Shown: in pieces, positions 1-9,012 of the stretch
How the letters are laid out: each line of letters begins with the position of its first letter
Position numbering within the stretch: position 1 is the stretch's first letter
Assembly: GCF_003003795.1 (NCBI RefSeq)
Contig: NZ_PVWK01000005.1
Coordinates: forward strand, 1 to 36,706
DNA: 36,706 bases
From: Stenomitos frigidus ULC18
Lineage (GTDB): Bacteria; Cyanobacteriota; Cyanobacteriia; Leptolyngbyales; Leptolyngbyaceae
Reading direction: 5' to 3'
Translations under genes and position numbers: made by a program
The notes under the pieces: model-generated
Seen by the model: the letters and a program-made list of their open reading frames with translations, nothing else
Databases searched by the model: none
Told to the model about the DNA's origin: nothing

Positions 1-69
1 GAAACGATTGCGTCGTTGACCGCCTACAATTTCATTCTCGAAGCCCTATTTGGCGCAGCTTCATATTAA
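1..69 (+). CDS. 3' end of an unidentified gene (partial)
   Basis: Frame 1 is open from the first base of the window to a TAA at 67-69 and gives 22 residues (ending LFGAASY) with ordinary composition. It could be the C-terminus of a gene that starts outside the window. Too little is visible to name a family, and a chance open frame is possible. Confidence 0.35.
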   Translation, partial: ETIASLTAYNFILEALFGAASY

Positions 70-319
70 AACGGTATAACACTGTTGGCTGTAGCTATAT
101 TAAATTCGTGTTCCCAAGTATGGTAAGGACAGCGGCGAAGATGGCAAAGCGGTGGTGTGCCCAAAAGTGAGCGCCGTCGTCCCACCCGCAAAGGCGCAGC
201 AGAAAGTAGTGGAGCCCTGCAACCCTTGGTGCTCGCTACACCCACCAATGGGAAAGTATCCGAACCCGTCAATGGCAATGGGAAAGCGCTTGTTTTGTCA
301 TAGACACCGCTTGGAGACT

Positions 320-1753
320 CTATTCAGCGATAAAGACGCTTTTCCATTCGCTGTAGTGGTCAAGCACTGCCAGACCTAACTCACGTCCCAGACCGCTGCG
401 CTTCACGCCACCAAAAGGCGCTTCGAGGTGAACACTGTGTCCGGTATTGATGGAAAGCACGCCCGTTTCCATTGCCCGTGCCACCCGTAACGCTCGACTG
501 ACATCGCGCGTCCAGATTGAACCAGAGAGCCCGTAAAGGCTGTTGTTGGCGATCGCGACAGCTTCTTCTTCGGTATCAAACGGCAACACACAAACCACAG
601 GGCCAAAGATTTCTTCCTGCACAATTTGCATCTCTGGTGTGGCATCGGCAAAGATGGCAGGCTGCAAGTAAGCTCCTTTCTCAAGTGCACCAGTTGGGAT
701 ATCGCCGCCACAGAGCAGTTTGGCTCCTTCTGCTTGACCAATTTCAACGTAGTGATGCACACGATCGCGGTGGCTGGTGGAGATTAACGGCCCAATTTCG
801 GTGTGGCCGTCCAGTGGATGCCCTACTTTAAGTGCCTGAAATTGCTCGGTGAGTTGACTCAGGAACGTGTCGTAAATGGGACGCTCGACGAGGATGCGCG
901 ATCGGGCGCAGCAGTCCTGTCCGGCATTACCGAGGACGCTCCACAGCGATTTCACCACCGCTTTGTCTAGATCGGCGTCGGCAAACACAAGATTGGCAGA
1001 TTTACCGCCCAGTTCCAGCGTGACGTTTTTGATGTCGTCGGCTGCAAGCTTCATAACCTGCGTGCCAATTGCGGTCGAGCCTGTAAAGGAGACTTTGCGT
1101 ACCAGCGGATGACGCAGCAGCGCTTCGCCAACCGTACTGCCGGGGCCTGGCACAACGTTCAAGACGCCAGGGGGGATGCCAGCTTCGAGCGCCAGTTCGC
1201 CTAAACGTAAGGCCGTCAGGGGCGTTTGGGAGGCTGGCTTGAGGACGATCGTATTGCCCATTGCCAGAGCGGGCGCGACTTTCCAGGAGGTAATGACCAG
1301 CGGAAAATTCCAGGGGGCGATCATGCCACACACACCGATTGGTTCGCGAAAGGTGAGGTGAGTGCCTGCGGCTGCAACGGGAATTGTGTGTCCGCCAACT
1401 TTGTTGATGGCACCAGCGTAATACTCAAAGCAATCGGCAGCTAGATTGATCTCATCCCTTGCATCCCGAATGGGTTTGCCCGCATTACGGCTTTCTAATT
1501 GCGCCAGCGATTCTAAATTCGCTCGAATTAGGTTCGCCAGAGTGAACAGCATACGGGCACGATCGCGGGAATTCACCTTACGCCACCCTGCCCGCGCCTT
1601 CTCAGCGGCCAGCACTGCTTGATGGATATCCTCAACGCCACCTGCCGCCACTGTTACCCAGGTTTCGCCTGTCGCTGGATCAATTAAATGAGACTGCTGA
1701 CCAGATGCAGCAAGGACACGATCGCCCCCAATCAATAAGCCTTCGATCGTCAC
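320..1753 (-). CDS. NAD(P)-dependent aldehyde dehydrogenase (betaine/aminobutyraldehyde-type)
   Basis: A cytosolic enzyme that oxidises an aldehyde to the carboxylic acid with NAD(P)+. At 477 residues it has the full length of the ALDH superfamily. Visible landmarks are the PWNFP segment with the oxyanion Asn near residue 149, the FTGST nucleotide-binding stretch near 223-227, the general base Glu247 in LELGGK, and the nucleophile Cys281 in GQDCC. The EEIFGPV motif near the C-terminus is also present. The overall pattern resembles betaine-aldehyde or gamma-aminobutyraldehyde dehydrogenases, but substrate cannot be read from sequence. The start is GTG, overlapping the TGA of a small upstream ORF (GTGTGA), so initiation may be coupled to it. 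A glycosyltransferase lies upstream on the same strand without an evident functional link. Confidence 0.93.
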   Translation of the reverse strand: MTIEGLLIGGDRVLAASGQQSHLIDPATGETWVTVAAGGVEDIHQAVLAAEKARAGWRKVNSRDRARMLFTLANLIRANLESLAQLESRNAGKPIRDARDEINLAADCFEYYAGAINKVGGHTIPVAAAGTHLTFREPIGVCGMIAPWNFPLVITSWKVAPALAMGNTIVLKPASQTPLTALRLGELALEAGIPPGVLNVVPGPGSTVGEALLRHPLVRKVSFTGSTAIGTQVMKLAADDIKNVTLELGGKSANLVFADADLDKAVVKSLWSVLGNAGQDCCARSRILVERPIYDTFLSQLTEQFQALKVGHPLDGHTEIGPLISTSHRDRVHHYVEIGQAEGAKLLCGGDIPTGALEKGAYLQPAIFADATPEMQIVQEEIFGPVVCVLPFDTEEEAVAIANNSLYGLSGSIWTRDVSRALRVARAMETGVLSINTGHSVHLEAPFGGVKRSGLGRELGLAVLDHYSEWKSVFIAE

Positions 1754-1953
1754 ACGAGTACCCCTAATACGTTCAAAATCATTGGTAGCAGTTTAGCTGC
1801 TGCTTCAACAATTTTTGCAGTCTCTGGTAAGCCCTTCAACGTCGCCTCGAACCTCTTCTTCGCCTCCCGCGCAATTCTTTCTTTTGCCGCTGGTGCTTCG
1901 GGTTGCTTTGCCTCGGTCAAAGGCTGCACCTGTTCCGATAAATAGCCAATCAA
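1750..1953 (-). CDS. doubtful small ORF (67 aa), possible gene remnant
   Basis: A short Ala/Lys/Glu-rich reading frame with a hydrophobic C-terminal stretch (LLPMILNVLGVLV). The start would be TTG, with a stop only a few codons upstream and no convincing ribosome-binding site. I do not recognise a family. Amphipathic helix plus hydrophobic tail resembles the C-terminal ends of some larger cyanobacterial proteins, so it may be the leftover of a decayed gene (inference). Its stop overlaps the GTG start of the aldehyde dehydrogenase, which is the main argument for it being translated. Confidence 0.3.
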   Translation of the reverse strand: MIGYLSEQVQPLTEAKQPEAPAAKERIAREAKKRFEATLKGLPETAKIVEAAAKLLPMILNVLGVLV

Positions 1954-1988
1954 GACAGCGTTTATGGCATCTTATTAAATTCTCGTGC

Positions 1989-3146
1989 CTAAGTCTGTTT
2001 ACGATCGACTGCCTCTTTCATCACAGTTAGTAGACGTGGAACATTAATGGCAGCGTTGAAATCACGTTCCACGACCTTGCGTCCCTGCGCACCCATCTGG
2101 CATCGAAGGGTGGGATTGTCCAACAGCGATCGGATGGCTTCTGCCAGGGCGACTCCATCCCCTACTGGCACAATCAGTCCTGTTTCACCGTGGCGTACCA
2201 TATCACCGACCCCACCGATACCTGTACTTATGATGGGGCAGCCAGAGGCCATGGCTTCAAGATACGCCCACGGTGAAAGGTCGGCAGTGGTTGGCAGCAC
2301 AAACAAGTCTGCTTGAGCATACAGTTGGGCAAGGCGATCGTCTGTTGGCCCGATATCTGTATAGATATGGACGTTTGGCAGGTTGTTCGCTGGCCGTTCT
2401 TTCGTCACCAGGTGAAGCTCCGCGCGATCGGCAAACTGCTGGTTGAAAACATTGAGCAGCAGATCCCCACCTTTGCGGGTAAAGTCACCCCCGACAAAGA
2501 GAAGCTTTGGCTTGCTAGTAGGCTCTTGCTGCTGCCGCTGTACGACCGGCCAACGCTCAAGGTCTAAGCCTGGGTGAATTGTCTGCACCGCCTCATGGGG
2601 TATACCGCACTCATCGACAAAAATACTGCTACCCCATGCAGACCAGGGAATAAACGCGGTCGCTCGCTTGGCACACCAGAGGTCAAGTCCCAATCGCATC
2701 TGATGCCATCGCAACGATTTGTGGCTGTCTTTAGGGTAAAGCGGATAGGTAGCAGGATTGACAATCGGTGGGTCATCATTGTTCCAAATGATGAGCGGCT
2801 GCTTGCAAAAGACGCTGCGGCAGCAGGCAAAAACATAGGCCTCAAACATGTGAAACAAAACGGCATCTAGCTGACGCATCCGTCGCAGCACGGGGTAAGA
2901 CTGGTATAGAATCACTGCCCGCGTGTAGAAGGGTTCGGGTAAGTACCGGAAGGGGTTATATTCATCAGGCGCAATAAAATGCTTCACGGGCGCCCAGATC
3001 AGCTCGACATCAGGGTCACGTTCGGCATACTTACGAAAATTGAGGTAGCGAGTCATGTTGCCCATGCCAACGCTGAGAACAATCCCAAACCGATAACGTG
3101 CGGCTTCACTGTTAGAAGCGGTCTGTGCGTTTAACTGACGTTGCAT
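1989..3146 (-). CDS. glycosyltransferase family 4 (GT-B)
   Basis: Transfers a sugar from a nucleotide-sugar donor, probably for cell-surface polysaccharide or glycolipid synthesis. The 385-residue length fits GT4. The N-terminal half is the variable acceptor domain. The C-terminal half has the glycosyltransferase-1 signature: LLFVGGDFTRKGG opening the donor domain, the LPTTADLSPWAYLEAMASG block with the donor-binding Glu near 297, then STGIGGVGDMV and HGETGLIVP. No membrane segment or signal peptide is seen. ATG at 3146 is followed directly by a plausible N-terminus. The gene stands as the first clear gene of a minus-strand run and lacks other capsule genes beside it; the GDP-mannose dehydratase about 6 kb away is the nearest sugar gene. 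Donor and acceptor are unknown. Confidence 0.92.
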   Translation of the reverse strand: MQRQLNAQTASNSEAARYRFGIVLSVGMGNMTRYLNFRKYAERDPDVELIWAPVKHFIAPDEYNPFRYLPEPFYTRAVILYQSYPVLRRMRQLDAVLFHMFEAYVFACCRSVFCKQPLIIWNNDDPPIVNPATYPLYPKDSHKSLRWHQMRLGLDLWCAKRATAFIPWSAWGSSIFVDECGIPHEAVQTIHPGLDLERWPVVQRQQQEPTSKPKLLFVGGDFTRKGGDLLLNVFNQQFADRAELHLVTKERPANNLPNVHIYTDIGPTDDRLAQLYAQADLFVLPTTADLSPWAYLEAMASGCPIISTGIGGVGDMVRHGETGLIVPVGDGVALAEAIRSLLDNPTLRCQMGAQGRKVVERDFNAAINVPRLLTVMKEAVDRKQT

Positions 3147-3776
3147 CGTTTGCTTACCTTAAGTTCATGCGGTGAATCGCTAAACGAGCGCGATCGTCTC
3201 ATCGAAGTAAATGTGGGAGCCGTTCACGAGCATGCTCCACTGACACTGTAGTGAGGCTTGGAGGGTGTTTCTGCACGACAGACCCTTTTTTGTTTGCTCC
3301 AGTCTTGAGCAAACGGCCTGAAGGAACACCACTATAACCGCGCTTGTAACGTAACGGCACCCATGCAAAAGGGTAAAAGTCTCCGATCGAGACCTTATAC
3401 CTTCTATCCCCTTATCTTCGGTTGCAGTCTGGTTGCTTTCTTGCCTGAAACGTCATCCTCTTCATTCAGTGAGAAAGTAGAGTGGGGAACTAGCCAGAGG
3501 CAATGGCAGTCATCGTTTCTATCGCTTCTAATGAAGCATCTGCCGCAATTCATACTACTTATTTTTAGAAAATGCAGCGCTGGCGACGAGCACGTTTACT
3601 GAATCTTTTAGGAGTGTTTACTGAACCTTTATATCTGCTTGCCAGGATCAGTTAACCTGGTCTAACCAGTAGACGCAAGCGCGAAGCGAAAACAGGACGG
3701 CAGTTCTGTATGATGAGGAGAGCGATCTAGCTATACCGGTAGATCGTTTGTTTTTGATACCTCTGGAGCTATTGGT
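3147..3776. other. intergenic region upstream of psbI
   Basis: I find no convincing gene in these 630 bases. A perfect 8-bp inverted repeat (GTTTGCTC / GAGCAAAC, 3292-3314) lies next to a T-run that precedes it on the plus strand, so it does not read as a classic terminator in either direction. Nearer psbI, TATGAT at 3709-3714 is a possible -10 box without a good -35, and GATCTA/TAGATC arms flank the leader around 3725-3746. Confidence 0.5.
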
Positions 3777-3893
3777 ATGGTCACTCTCAAAATTGCCGTC
3801 TATATTGTTGTTGCGTTCTTTGTCGCGTTGTTTATCTTTGGCTTTTTGTCTAATGACCCTGCTCGTAACCCAAAGCAGCGGGATTTGGAGTAG
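3777..3893 (+). CDS. psbI: photosystem II reaction centre protein I (PsbI)
   Basis: A 38-residue single-span thylakoid membrane protein of the photosystem II core, known to sit beside D1 and CP43 and to help early assembly. The sequence is almost the textbook PsbI: it begins [12 protein letters not shown], has one hydrophobic helix (about residues 4-24), then the conserved stromal [12 protein letters not shown] and ends in RDLE. The length matches the family exactly. A GGAG ribosome-binding site at 3765-3768 lies 8 bases before the ATG. The gene is too short for many ORF callers. It is followed 61 bases downstream by a hairpin and then by the DUF3769 gene on the same strand. Confidence 0.97.
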   Translation: MVTLKIAVYIVVAFFVALFIFGFLSNDPARNPKQRDLE

Positions 3894-3954
3894 ACGCAGC
3901 CTGATTTCAGCATTGATGGGGGTGGCTTAGTCTGCCCCTGCTTGACCAGTGAAG

Positions 3955-3972
3955 GCAACCTTTGGGGGTTGC
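3955..3972 (+). terminator. putative terminator after psbI
   Basis: A 6-bp perfect stem (GCAACC / GGTTGC) with a 6-base loop is followed by a T-rich stretch (TTATTCGTTT). It lies between the psbI stop and the DUF3769 start, so psbI may be monocistronic or the site may only attenuate readthrough. Confidence 0.45.
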
Positions 3973-3996
3973 TTATTCGTTTAAGACTGCCGCAAT

Positions 3997-6729
3997 ATGC
4001 CCTATCCGGCTTCGCCACCTGAACTTCCTCCCCTGATCAAGACTGCCAAAAAGGTTGGTCATACTCTACAAGCCCCGCTAGTCGCTCCAGCATTGAACTC
4101 GCCTCTGGCAAAGCATAAGACGATGTCTGATCCGGCTGGGCTCACACCAGTCATGTCTGACCCAGAGAAGCTACCGACAGCAGCTATTTTTTTGCAGCAA
4201 ACAGGTGTGTCTCAGGCTTCGCTGTTAGGCGTATCAACGACGACAGGTTATTTACTCAAGGATGCGTCGCAAGGTAGCGTCTTTACTCCTCTTTCACCAA
4301 CGGTTGACAGCAAGCAAAAGCTGAACGCGAAGGTTGATCCCAACAACGGCGATCGCACGTCCAAGCGTATCGATGTACAACGGTCAGCAGCAAACGGAAG
4401 GCTACCCCTTCGCTACCCCTTTGCTGCCCCATTAAGCGCAAAGGAGTCAGGGATTGTCACTGATCGATCGCGCCCTGCCACGATTGCATCAGAGAGAATC
4501 GCCTCCGACCCGTCTAAATCAGTCGTGTACTCCTTCTCGGGAACGGCTCAGCCGTCTTCAAAGACCCGCGAAGCGAGTATCATGTCAGGCCTGAATGATG
4601 CGATCATGCTAGACGAGTTTGCACAAGAAACGTTAGCGCAGGAAGAGGCTGGCGTTTCTGGCAAGCGAGGGCTGGAAATTCGTGCGCAAACACCTGATCA
4701 GCCGTCGCTGCTGCTCCCGCTCCCAACGCTCGATCAACCAGCGGGCAATCCGGTTCCTGCTCCCGTGCCAACGCCCGTTCAACCAGGAGCACCCGCTCAA
4801 CCTTCGTCAACGCCCGCTCCAGGAACGCGACCGGCCCCTGCAAATGGTTCGCCGACTGCAGGGGCGCCTCCCGCAGTCGGGTCAGTGATTGAGCTCACGG
4901 CCGATCGCCAGGAGTATGATGAGCAACGCAAGATTTTTACCGCAGAAGGTAAGGTGTTGATGCGTTTTCAGGGTGCGTTACTGGATGCCGACCGTGTACA
5001 AGTCAATTTAAATGATCGGTTTGCGGTGGCTGAGGGCAATGTAGCATTGACCCGTGCCAATCAGGTACTCCGCGGACAGCGATTGGAATATAGCTTTGTC
5101 CAGGGTACGGGTACCGTGCTGAATGCAAGGGGCGAAATTTTTATTCCCCAAGCGGGGACGGATCTGGCGATCGGTGCGCGCGGTGACAATGAAGGTGTCA
5201 CCATCGCTCGTCCTGTCAGCGATCGCGTCACCTCTGCTCAACCTACGCAGAACGTCAATAGTCCTGGTAGCTTTGGGACTGGGCTTGGTTTTGGGCGTGA
5301 TATTAGCCGTGTTCCTGGGGGGGTGCCCCGGGGTGGTCAAATTCGGCGGTTGCGCTTCGAAGCCGATCAGCTTGACTTTACTCCGGATGGCTGGGTAGCG
5401 AAAAATATCCAGATTACAAATGACCCCTTTTCGCCACCAGAACTGGTCTTAAAAGCGGAACAGGCTACGCTGACGCGTGTTTCGCCTCTGCGGGATGAAA
5501 TACGAACTAAGCGTCCTCGCCTCGTGTTTGACCAGCGGTTGACGCTGCCGTTTTTCCTGCCTGTGATTGCGCTCGATCGTCGCCAGCGATCGCCAGCACT
5601 GTTTCGGTTTGGCTATGACGATGAAGATCGAGGTGGTTTGTTTATCGAGCGCACCTTTGATGTGTTGTCATCTGATACGGTGCGGTTTACGCTAACACCC
5701 CAAATTTTCTTGCAGCGTGCTATCACCAACGGTGGTAACCCTTTCAAGGCAGAGAATTTTGGCTTCAGGGCTGGTTTAGATATCGATCCGGGTCCCTTGA
5801 CGAGGATTCGAGGCAAGGTCTCGTTTACCAGCCTGGATTTCAACGATTTAGAGAACAATGTACGAGCCAGTTTACGCGCACAGCAGCTGGTGGGCACTCA
5901 TACATTGGCACTGGAGTATAGCTATCGCGATCGCCTCTTCAATGGCTCACTGGGCTTTCAAACAGTGCAGAGTAGCTTAGGAGCCGTACTGCTTTCACCC
6001 AGAATCCTTCTGGGTAAATCTGGCATTGAACTAACGTACCAGGCAGGTTTTCAGTACATTAATGCTGAAACCGATCGCATTGACCTCTTAGAAGCGAATC
6101 GAACCAATAACCGGATTAACCTGGGTCGGTTTATCAGTACCGTGCAGTTAGCACGTGGGTTCACGCTCTGGCAAGGGAAAGCACTGCCGCCCACACCAGA
6201 GGAGGGGTTGCGCTACAGCCCGGTGCCACTGACGCCGTATGTCAACCTGGGAGTAACTCTGCGAGGGGTTGCCAGTGCCTATACGAATGGTGATACCCAA
6301 AATAACCTGATTGCCAGCGTTGGGCTGGGTGGGCAGTTTGGGCATTTTTCTCGAGACTTCTTTGACTACACGGCCTTTAACATCAGTTACACCCAGTTTA
6401 TTGGTAGTGGTCAATCGCCTTTCCTCTTCGATCGCACCGTTGATACGCGGATTCTAAGCATTGGTATCACCCAACAGCTTTATGGCCCGTTTCGGATTGG
6501 GTTTCAAACGTCGATTAACTTAGATTCAAGTAATCAGTTCAGCACCGATTACATTCTGGAATATAGTCGTCGTACCTATGCGATCGTCTTACGCTATAAC
6601 CCCGTTTTAGCAGTGGGTGCGATCGGGCTGCGGATCAGCGACTTTAACTGGACGGGTGGCACTGATACGTTTGAAGGCTCTGATATCACGCCCGTAGAAG
6701 GGGGTGTCATTTTGCGCCGCGATGAGTAG
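3997..6729 (+). CDS. DUF3769 family, cyanobacterial LptD-like outer-membrane protein
   Basis: Probable outer-membrane component of lipopolysaccharide export in cyanobacteria; DUF3769 proteins are regarded as the cyanobacterial counterparts of LptD. Of 910 residues, the first ~295 are low-complexity and Pro/Ala/Thr-rich (for example a PAPVPTPVQPG-like stretch near 255), with no clear signal peptide at the chosen ATG. Residues ~297-390 form an OstA/LptA-like beta-jellyroll (VIELTADRQEYDE, FTAEGKVLMRF, LDADRVQVN, AVAEGNVALTR). About 450-540 continues the periplasmic part (RFEADQLDFTPDGWVAKN), and ~540-910 is a beta-barrel rich in alternating aromatic/polar strands. The MPYP start resembles family members. 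No strong Shine-Dalgarno is visible. Its place beside psbI is likely chance neighbouring rather than a pathway. Confidence 0.9.
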   Translation: MPYPASPPELPPLIKTAKKVGHTLQAPLVAPALNSPLAKHKTMSDPAGLTPVMSDPEKLPTAAIFLQQTGVSQASLLGVSTTTGYLLKDASQGSVFTPLSPTVDSKQKLNAKVDPNNGDRTSKRIDVQRSAANGRLPLRYPFAAPLSAKESGIVTDRSRPATIASERIASDPSKSVVYSFSGTAQPSSKTREASIMSGLNDAIMLDEFAQETLAQEEAGVSGKRGLEIRAQTPDQPSLLLPLPTLDQPAGNPVPAPVPTPVQPGAPAQPSSTPAPGTRPAPANGSPTAGAPPAVGSVIELTADRQEYDEQRKIFTAEGKVLMRFQGALLDADRVQVNLNDRFAVAEGNVALTRANQVLRGQRLEYSFVQGTGTVLNARGEIFIPQAGTDLAIGARGDNEGVTIARPVSDRVTSAQPTQNVNSPGSFGTGLGFGRDISRVPGGVPRGGQIRRLRFEADQLDFTPDGWVAKNIQITNDPFSPPELVLKAEQATLTRVSPLRDEIRTKRPRLVFDQRLTLPFFLPVIALDRRQRSPALFRFGYDDEDRGGLFIERTFDVLSSDTVRFTLTPQIFLQRAITNGGNPFKAENFGFRAGLDIDPGPLTRIRGKVSFTSLDFNDLENNVRASLRAQQLVGTHTLALEYSYRDRLFNGSLGFQTVQSSLGAVLLSPRILLGKSGIELTYQAGFQYINAETDRIDLLEANRTNNRINLGRFISTVQLARGFTLWQGKALPPTPEEGLRYSPVPLTPYVNLGVTLRGVASAYTNGDTQNNLIASVGLGGQFGHFSRDFFDYTAFNISYTQFIGSGQSPFLFDRTVDTRILSIGITQQLYGPFRIGFQTSINLDSSNQFSTDYILEYSRRTYAIVLRYNPVLAVGAIGLRISDFNWTGGTDTFEGSDITPVEGGVILRRDE

Positions 6730-7198
6730 ACCTTTGGCGTGCTGCTTTTAATTTGATTGTCTCTAAACGCCTGCAAACTGCAAATGCTGGCAAAGCGTCA
6801 GGGTTGCCTGTTGTCGGCGAGCACTCTTAGGACTTGTTACAAAATAACTGCACACGTTTGGATTAGCTATCAGCTATCAGCGGTCAGCTTTTCTCTAATG
6901 GCTGACGGCTGACGGCTGACCGAGTCCATGACGTTATTTCTTTACAGCCCCTTAGTCTTATACCGCTTTAATCTCATACCGCTTTAAAGAATGATCGCTA
7001 CAGAACAATCGCTGGGTAGGGGCACGGCCTGCGTGACCCTAGCGAATGTGCTGCGTTTTCAATTTAAATTGGCCTTCATTTGGCGGATTTTGTGCGTGCC
7101 TTTCCCGATCGCTATGATTAGAGTCAAAATATACACTTGGGATAAGTTGCGCTTGTCCGTTTCACCCACCAAGCGCATAGCTGCCACAGTGAGGGCAT
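6730..7198. other. intergenic region with heptamer repeats
   Basis: 469 bases without a gene. It holds a cluster of 7-base repeats (6864-6922: AGCTATC and AGCGGTC units followed by inverted GGCTGAC units) and two copies of ATACCGCTTTAA around 6960-6987. The promoter of the gene at 7199 should lie in the last ~150 bases, but I cannot single out a clear -35/-10 pair. Confidence 0.5.
6864..6922. repeat. short tandem heptamer repeats in inverted arrangement
   Basis: Left side: AGCTATC, AGCTATC, AGCGGTC units. Right side: three GGCTGAC units, the complement of GTCAGCC. CGGTCAGC (6881-6888) and GCTGACCG (6915-6922) are exact inverted copies, so the transcript could form a hairpin. The same GGTCAGC heptamer forms a direct array at 22333-22374. 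This matches the short tandemly repeated repetitive sequences known in cyanobacteria. Confidence 0.75.
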
Positions 7199-8350
7199 AT
7201 GACAGAACTGGTCAAGCATTCCACAGAACGATCGAGCGATGCCGCTGCTTATGCAGTCAGCCTGTTGCATCACTATGGGTTTGATTTGGGTGATTACACA
7301 ATCGCGCAGTTGCTTGTAGCCTGGCAAGAACAGTATCCAGCGGCTTGGATACGACTGGCAACGATCGAAGCGCTTTACCAGGGACGTTACAAGGCGATTT
7401 CGGTTGATCAAATCTTAGCGCTGTGGCAACGTCGTAGTCAGCCGCTTTATCACTTCAATCATGAGTTTGAGCGGTTAGTGTGTGACAATTTTCCCGAAAG
7501 CCTGCTGCTGCCAACCCCTTCTCCGCAAAACAACATGGCAGCACGATCGACGACGCGGTTAGAGACCAGGCTTCCCTACCATAGCGTCGCCTTAAAACTC
7601 CCTAGCTTTGAAGGTGTCGGTCTACCTGAATCGGACGTTATGCTAGCGCTGAGAACGCTTCATAGTGAAGAAATGGCGCTTTTAGCAGAGGCTCAAAAAA
7701 TTGCTGAGACAGACGAACAAGACGCGCTGCAAACCTACTCTTACAAGCTGCGATCGAATGAGCCCGCCAACCTGTCTGGTGAGCAACCTGAGGAAACGTC
7801 TACTCAGAGCAAAGTAGACTCAACCGACCTGGCTGAGAGCTTTGATCCAAAAGTGTCCAAGACAACGGATGAAGCCGTCCAGATTGATGCTATGGTTCAG
7901 ACCGATGAACTGATCCAACCGGATGACTTGGCACAGAGTGAGCCGATCGCTCTCACAGTAGAGCGCTCTGAGCAGGAACCAGTCGTTGCCACAGAGCCCT
8001 TGCCTGAGACTCCTACGGCTTTAACGTTACCTGACAGTGCGGTGCAAGCGCCCATTTCCCAGACAGCGTCGATCGCCAGAATTTTGCAGCAGCTTGACGA
8101 TCAAGCACTCAAGTCGAGAGCGGCGTTTCCAGGCTTTGGGCTGATGACTCACGAACTCAAGCCAAAACTACAGCTGCACCTCACGGCTCGTTATCAGCCC
8201 ATCTGGCTGACAGAAAGCTCCAGCAACCAGCCGATTCATCAGTTTTCCCCCGACCCAGAGCAATCAGGTTTTCACAACAAACTTAAAGCCGTTGCCCAAC
8301 CGACCGAAGCATCAGCAGTAGAAGAGTCTGCTGAGCCTCCAGAAAGCTAG
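7199..8350 (+). CDS. conserved cyanobacterial hypothetical protein (383 aa)
   Basis: Function not recognised. The N-terminal ~95 residues are compact and helical-looking, with a well-formed stretch LATIEALYQGRYKAISVDQILALWQRR followed by HFNHEFERLVC; from memory this N-domain recurs in cyanobacterial hypothetical proteins and could be a small helical, possibly nucleic-acid-binding fold (inference). Residues ~110-383 are acidic, Glu/Gln/Thr/Pro-rich and probably disordered, with spaced hydrophobic islands such as SIARILQQLDDQAL and AFPGFGLMTHELKPKLQLHL. No signal peptide or membrane span is seen. A GAGG Shine-Dalgarno sits just before the ATG. It stands alone, facing the bilin lyase gene. Confidence 0.8.
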   Translation: MTELVKHSTERSSDAAAYAVSLLHHYGFDLGDYTIAQLLVAWQEQYPAAWIRLATIEALYQGRYKAISVDQILALWQRRSQPLYHFNHEFERLVCDNFPESLLLPTPSPQNNMAARSTTRLETRLPYHSVALKLPSFEGVGLPESDVMLALRTLHSEEMALLAEAQKIAETDEQDALQTYSYKLRSNEPANLSGEQPEETSTQSKVDSTDLAESFDPKVSKTTDEAVQIDAMVQTDELIQPDDLAQSEPIALTVERSEQEPVVATEPLPETPTALTLPDSAVQAPISQTASIARILQQLDDQALKSRAAFPGFGLMTHELKPKLQLHLTARYQPIWLTESSSNQPIHQFSPDPEQSGFHNKLKAVAQPTEASAVEESAEPPES

Positions 8351-8445
8351 GCAACTGCCAAGAAAAACTACCGTTGGGTAGGAGCAGACTTAACAAGGTC
8401 TTGATCTCCACCGCTAGCTGTGTGGTTAAACGTCTTCACTCAGCT

Positions 8446-9012
8446 CTAGGCCTTTTTGTCAGCAATGGACTGCGTTGTAGCTGGTGGTGGGCTCGTCACG
8501 CCTTTCCGAATTTCAGAGCAAAACGATGCCGTACTAAACCCGCCAGACTGCTTCAAAACGCTGGTGCGAAACCGCAAGTTTGGGTTAGCAAACCACAGAC
8601 GCTCCTCTGAGTACATCGTTTCAGATTCAGCCGTGAGCGTCAGCGTCTCATCGCTACCCACGCTATAACGACCCGCTAAAAGCACCTTCTCACCAGGGCC
8701 CAGTGTACGCAGCAGTGTACCTTCATTGGGGCTGTCGGGATCGGCGATCGGTACCAGCACGGTGTTCCCTACCTGCTTTGCTTTCTCCCCTTCCGTTGTG
8801 CCGTCCCAATTGACCCGTAAGCCGCAAAGCGCCAGAGTGGGATCAAGCTTGTACTGTTCGCACAGCTTAATCACTGCTGGATCGGTTTGAGGCAACAGCT
8901 CAATCTGAAGCTCCGACTGTCCCCCTTTTGCCTGCTCGAAGGCCAGAGCGTGGCTGGTGCGCTGCGAAAACCATTTGCCGCTGCTGCGTTGGAAAAACTC
9001 CACAATGTCCAT
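8446..9012 (-). CDS. cpcS: phycobiliprotein lyase, CpcS/CpeS family
   Basis: Attaches phycocyanobilin (or a related bilin) to a conserved cysteine of phycobiliprotein beta or allophycocyanin subunits, a step in light-harvesting antenna assembly in the cytosol. The family lipocalin-like beta-barrel is evident from MDIVEFFQRSSGKWFSQRTSH at the start and EERLWFANPNLRFRTSVL and GGFSTASFCSEIR near the end, all hallmark segments of CpcS/CpeS. The ATG at 9012 gives 188 residues and matches the usual N-terminus; a TTG three codons upstream (9021) has a closer AGGA site and is an alternative. The C-terminal ~20 residues are a polar tail. The exact bilin and target subunit cannot be assigned. No phycobiliprotein gene lies nearby. 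Confidence 0.92.
   Translation of the reverse strand: MDIVEFFQRSSGKWFSQRTSHALAFEQAKGGQSELQIELLPQTDPAVIKLCEQYKLDPTLALCGLRVNWDGTTEGEKAKQVGNTVLVPIADPDSPNEGTLLRTLGPGEKVLLAGRYSVGSDETLTLTAESETMYSEERLWFANPNLRFRTSVLKQSGGFSTASFCSEIRKGVTSPPPATTQSIADKKA

Noticed and set aside
3292-3314. 8-bp inverted repeat as a terminator
   Set aside because: The T-run lies on the wrong side for plus-strand termination and is an A-run in the other direction.
3363-3602. 79-codon frame upstream of psbI, plus strand
   Set aside because: Ser/Leu-rich composition without family features and no Shine-Dalgarno; looks like chance.
8374-8668. Plus-strand frames opposite the bilin lyase
   Set aside because: Shadows of the well-supported minus-strand CpcS/CpeS gene.
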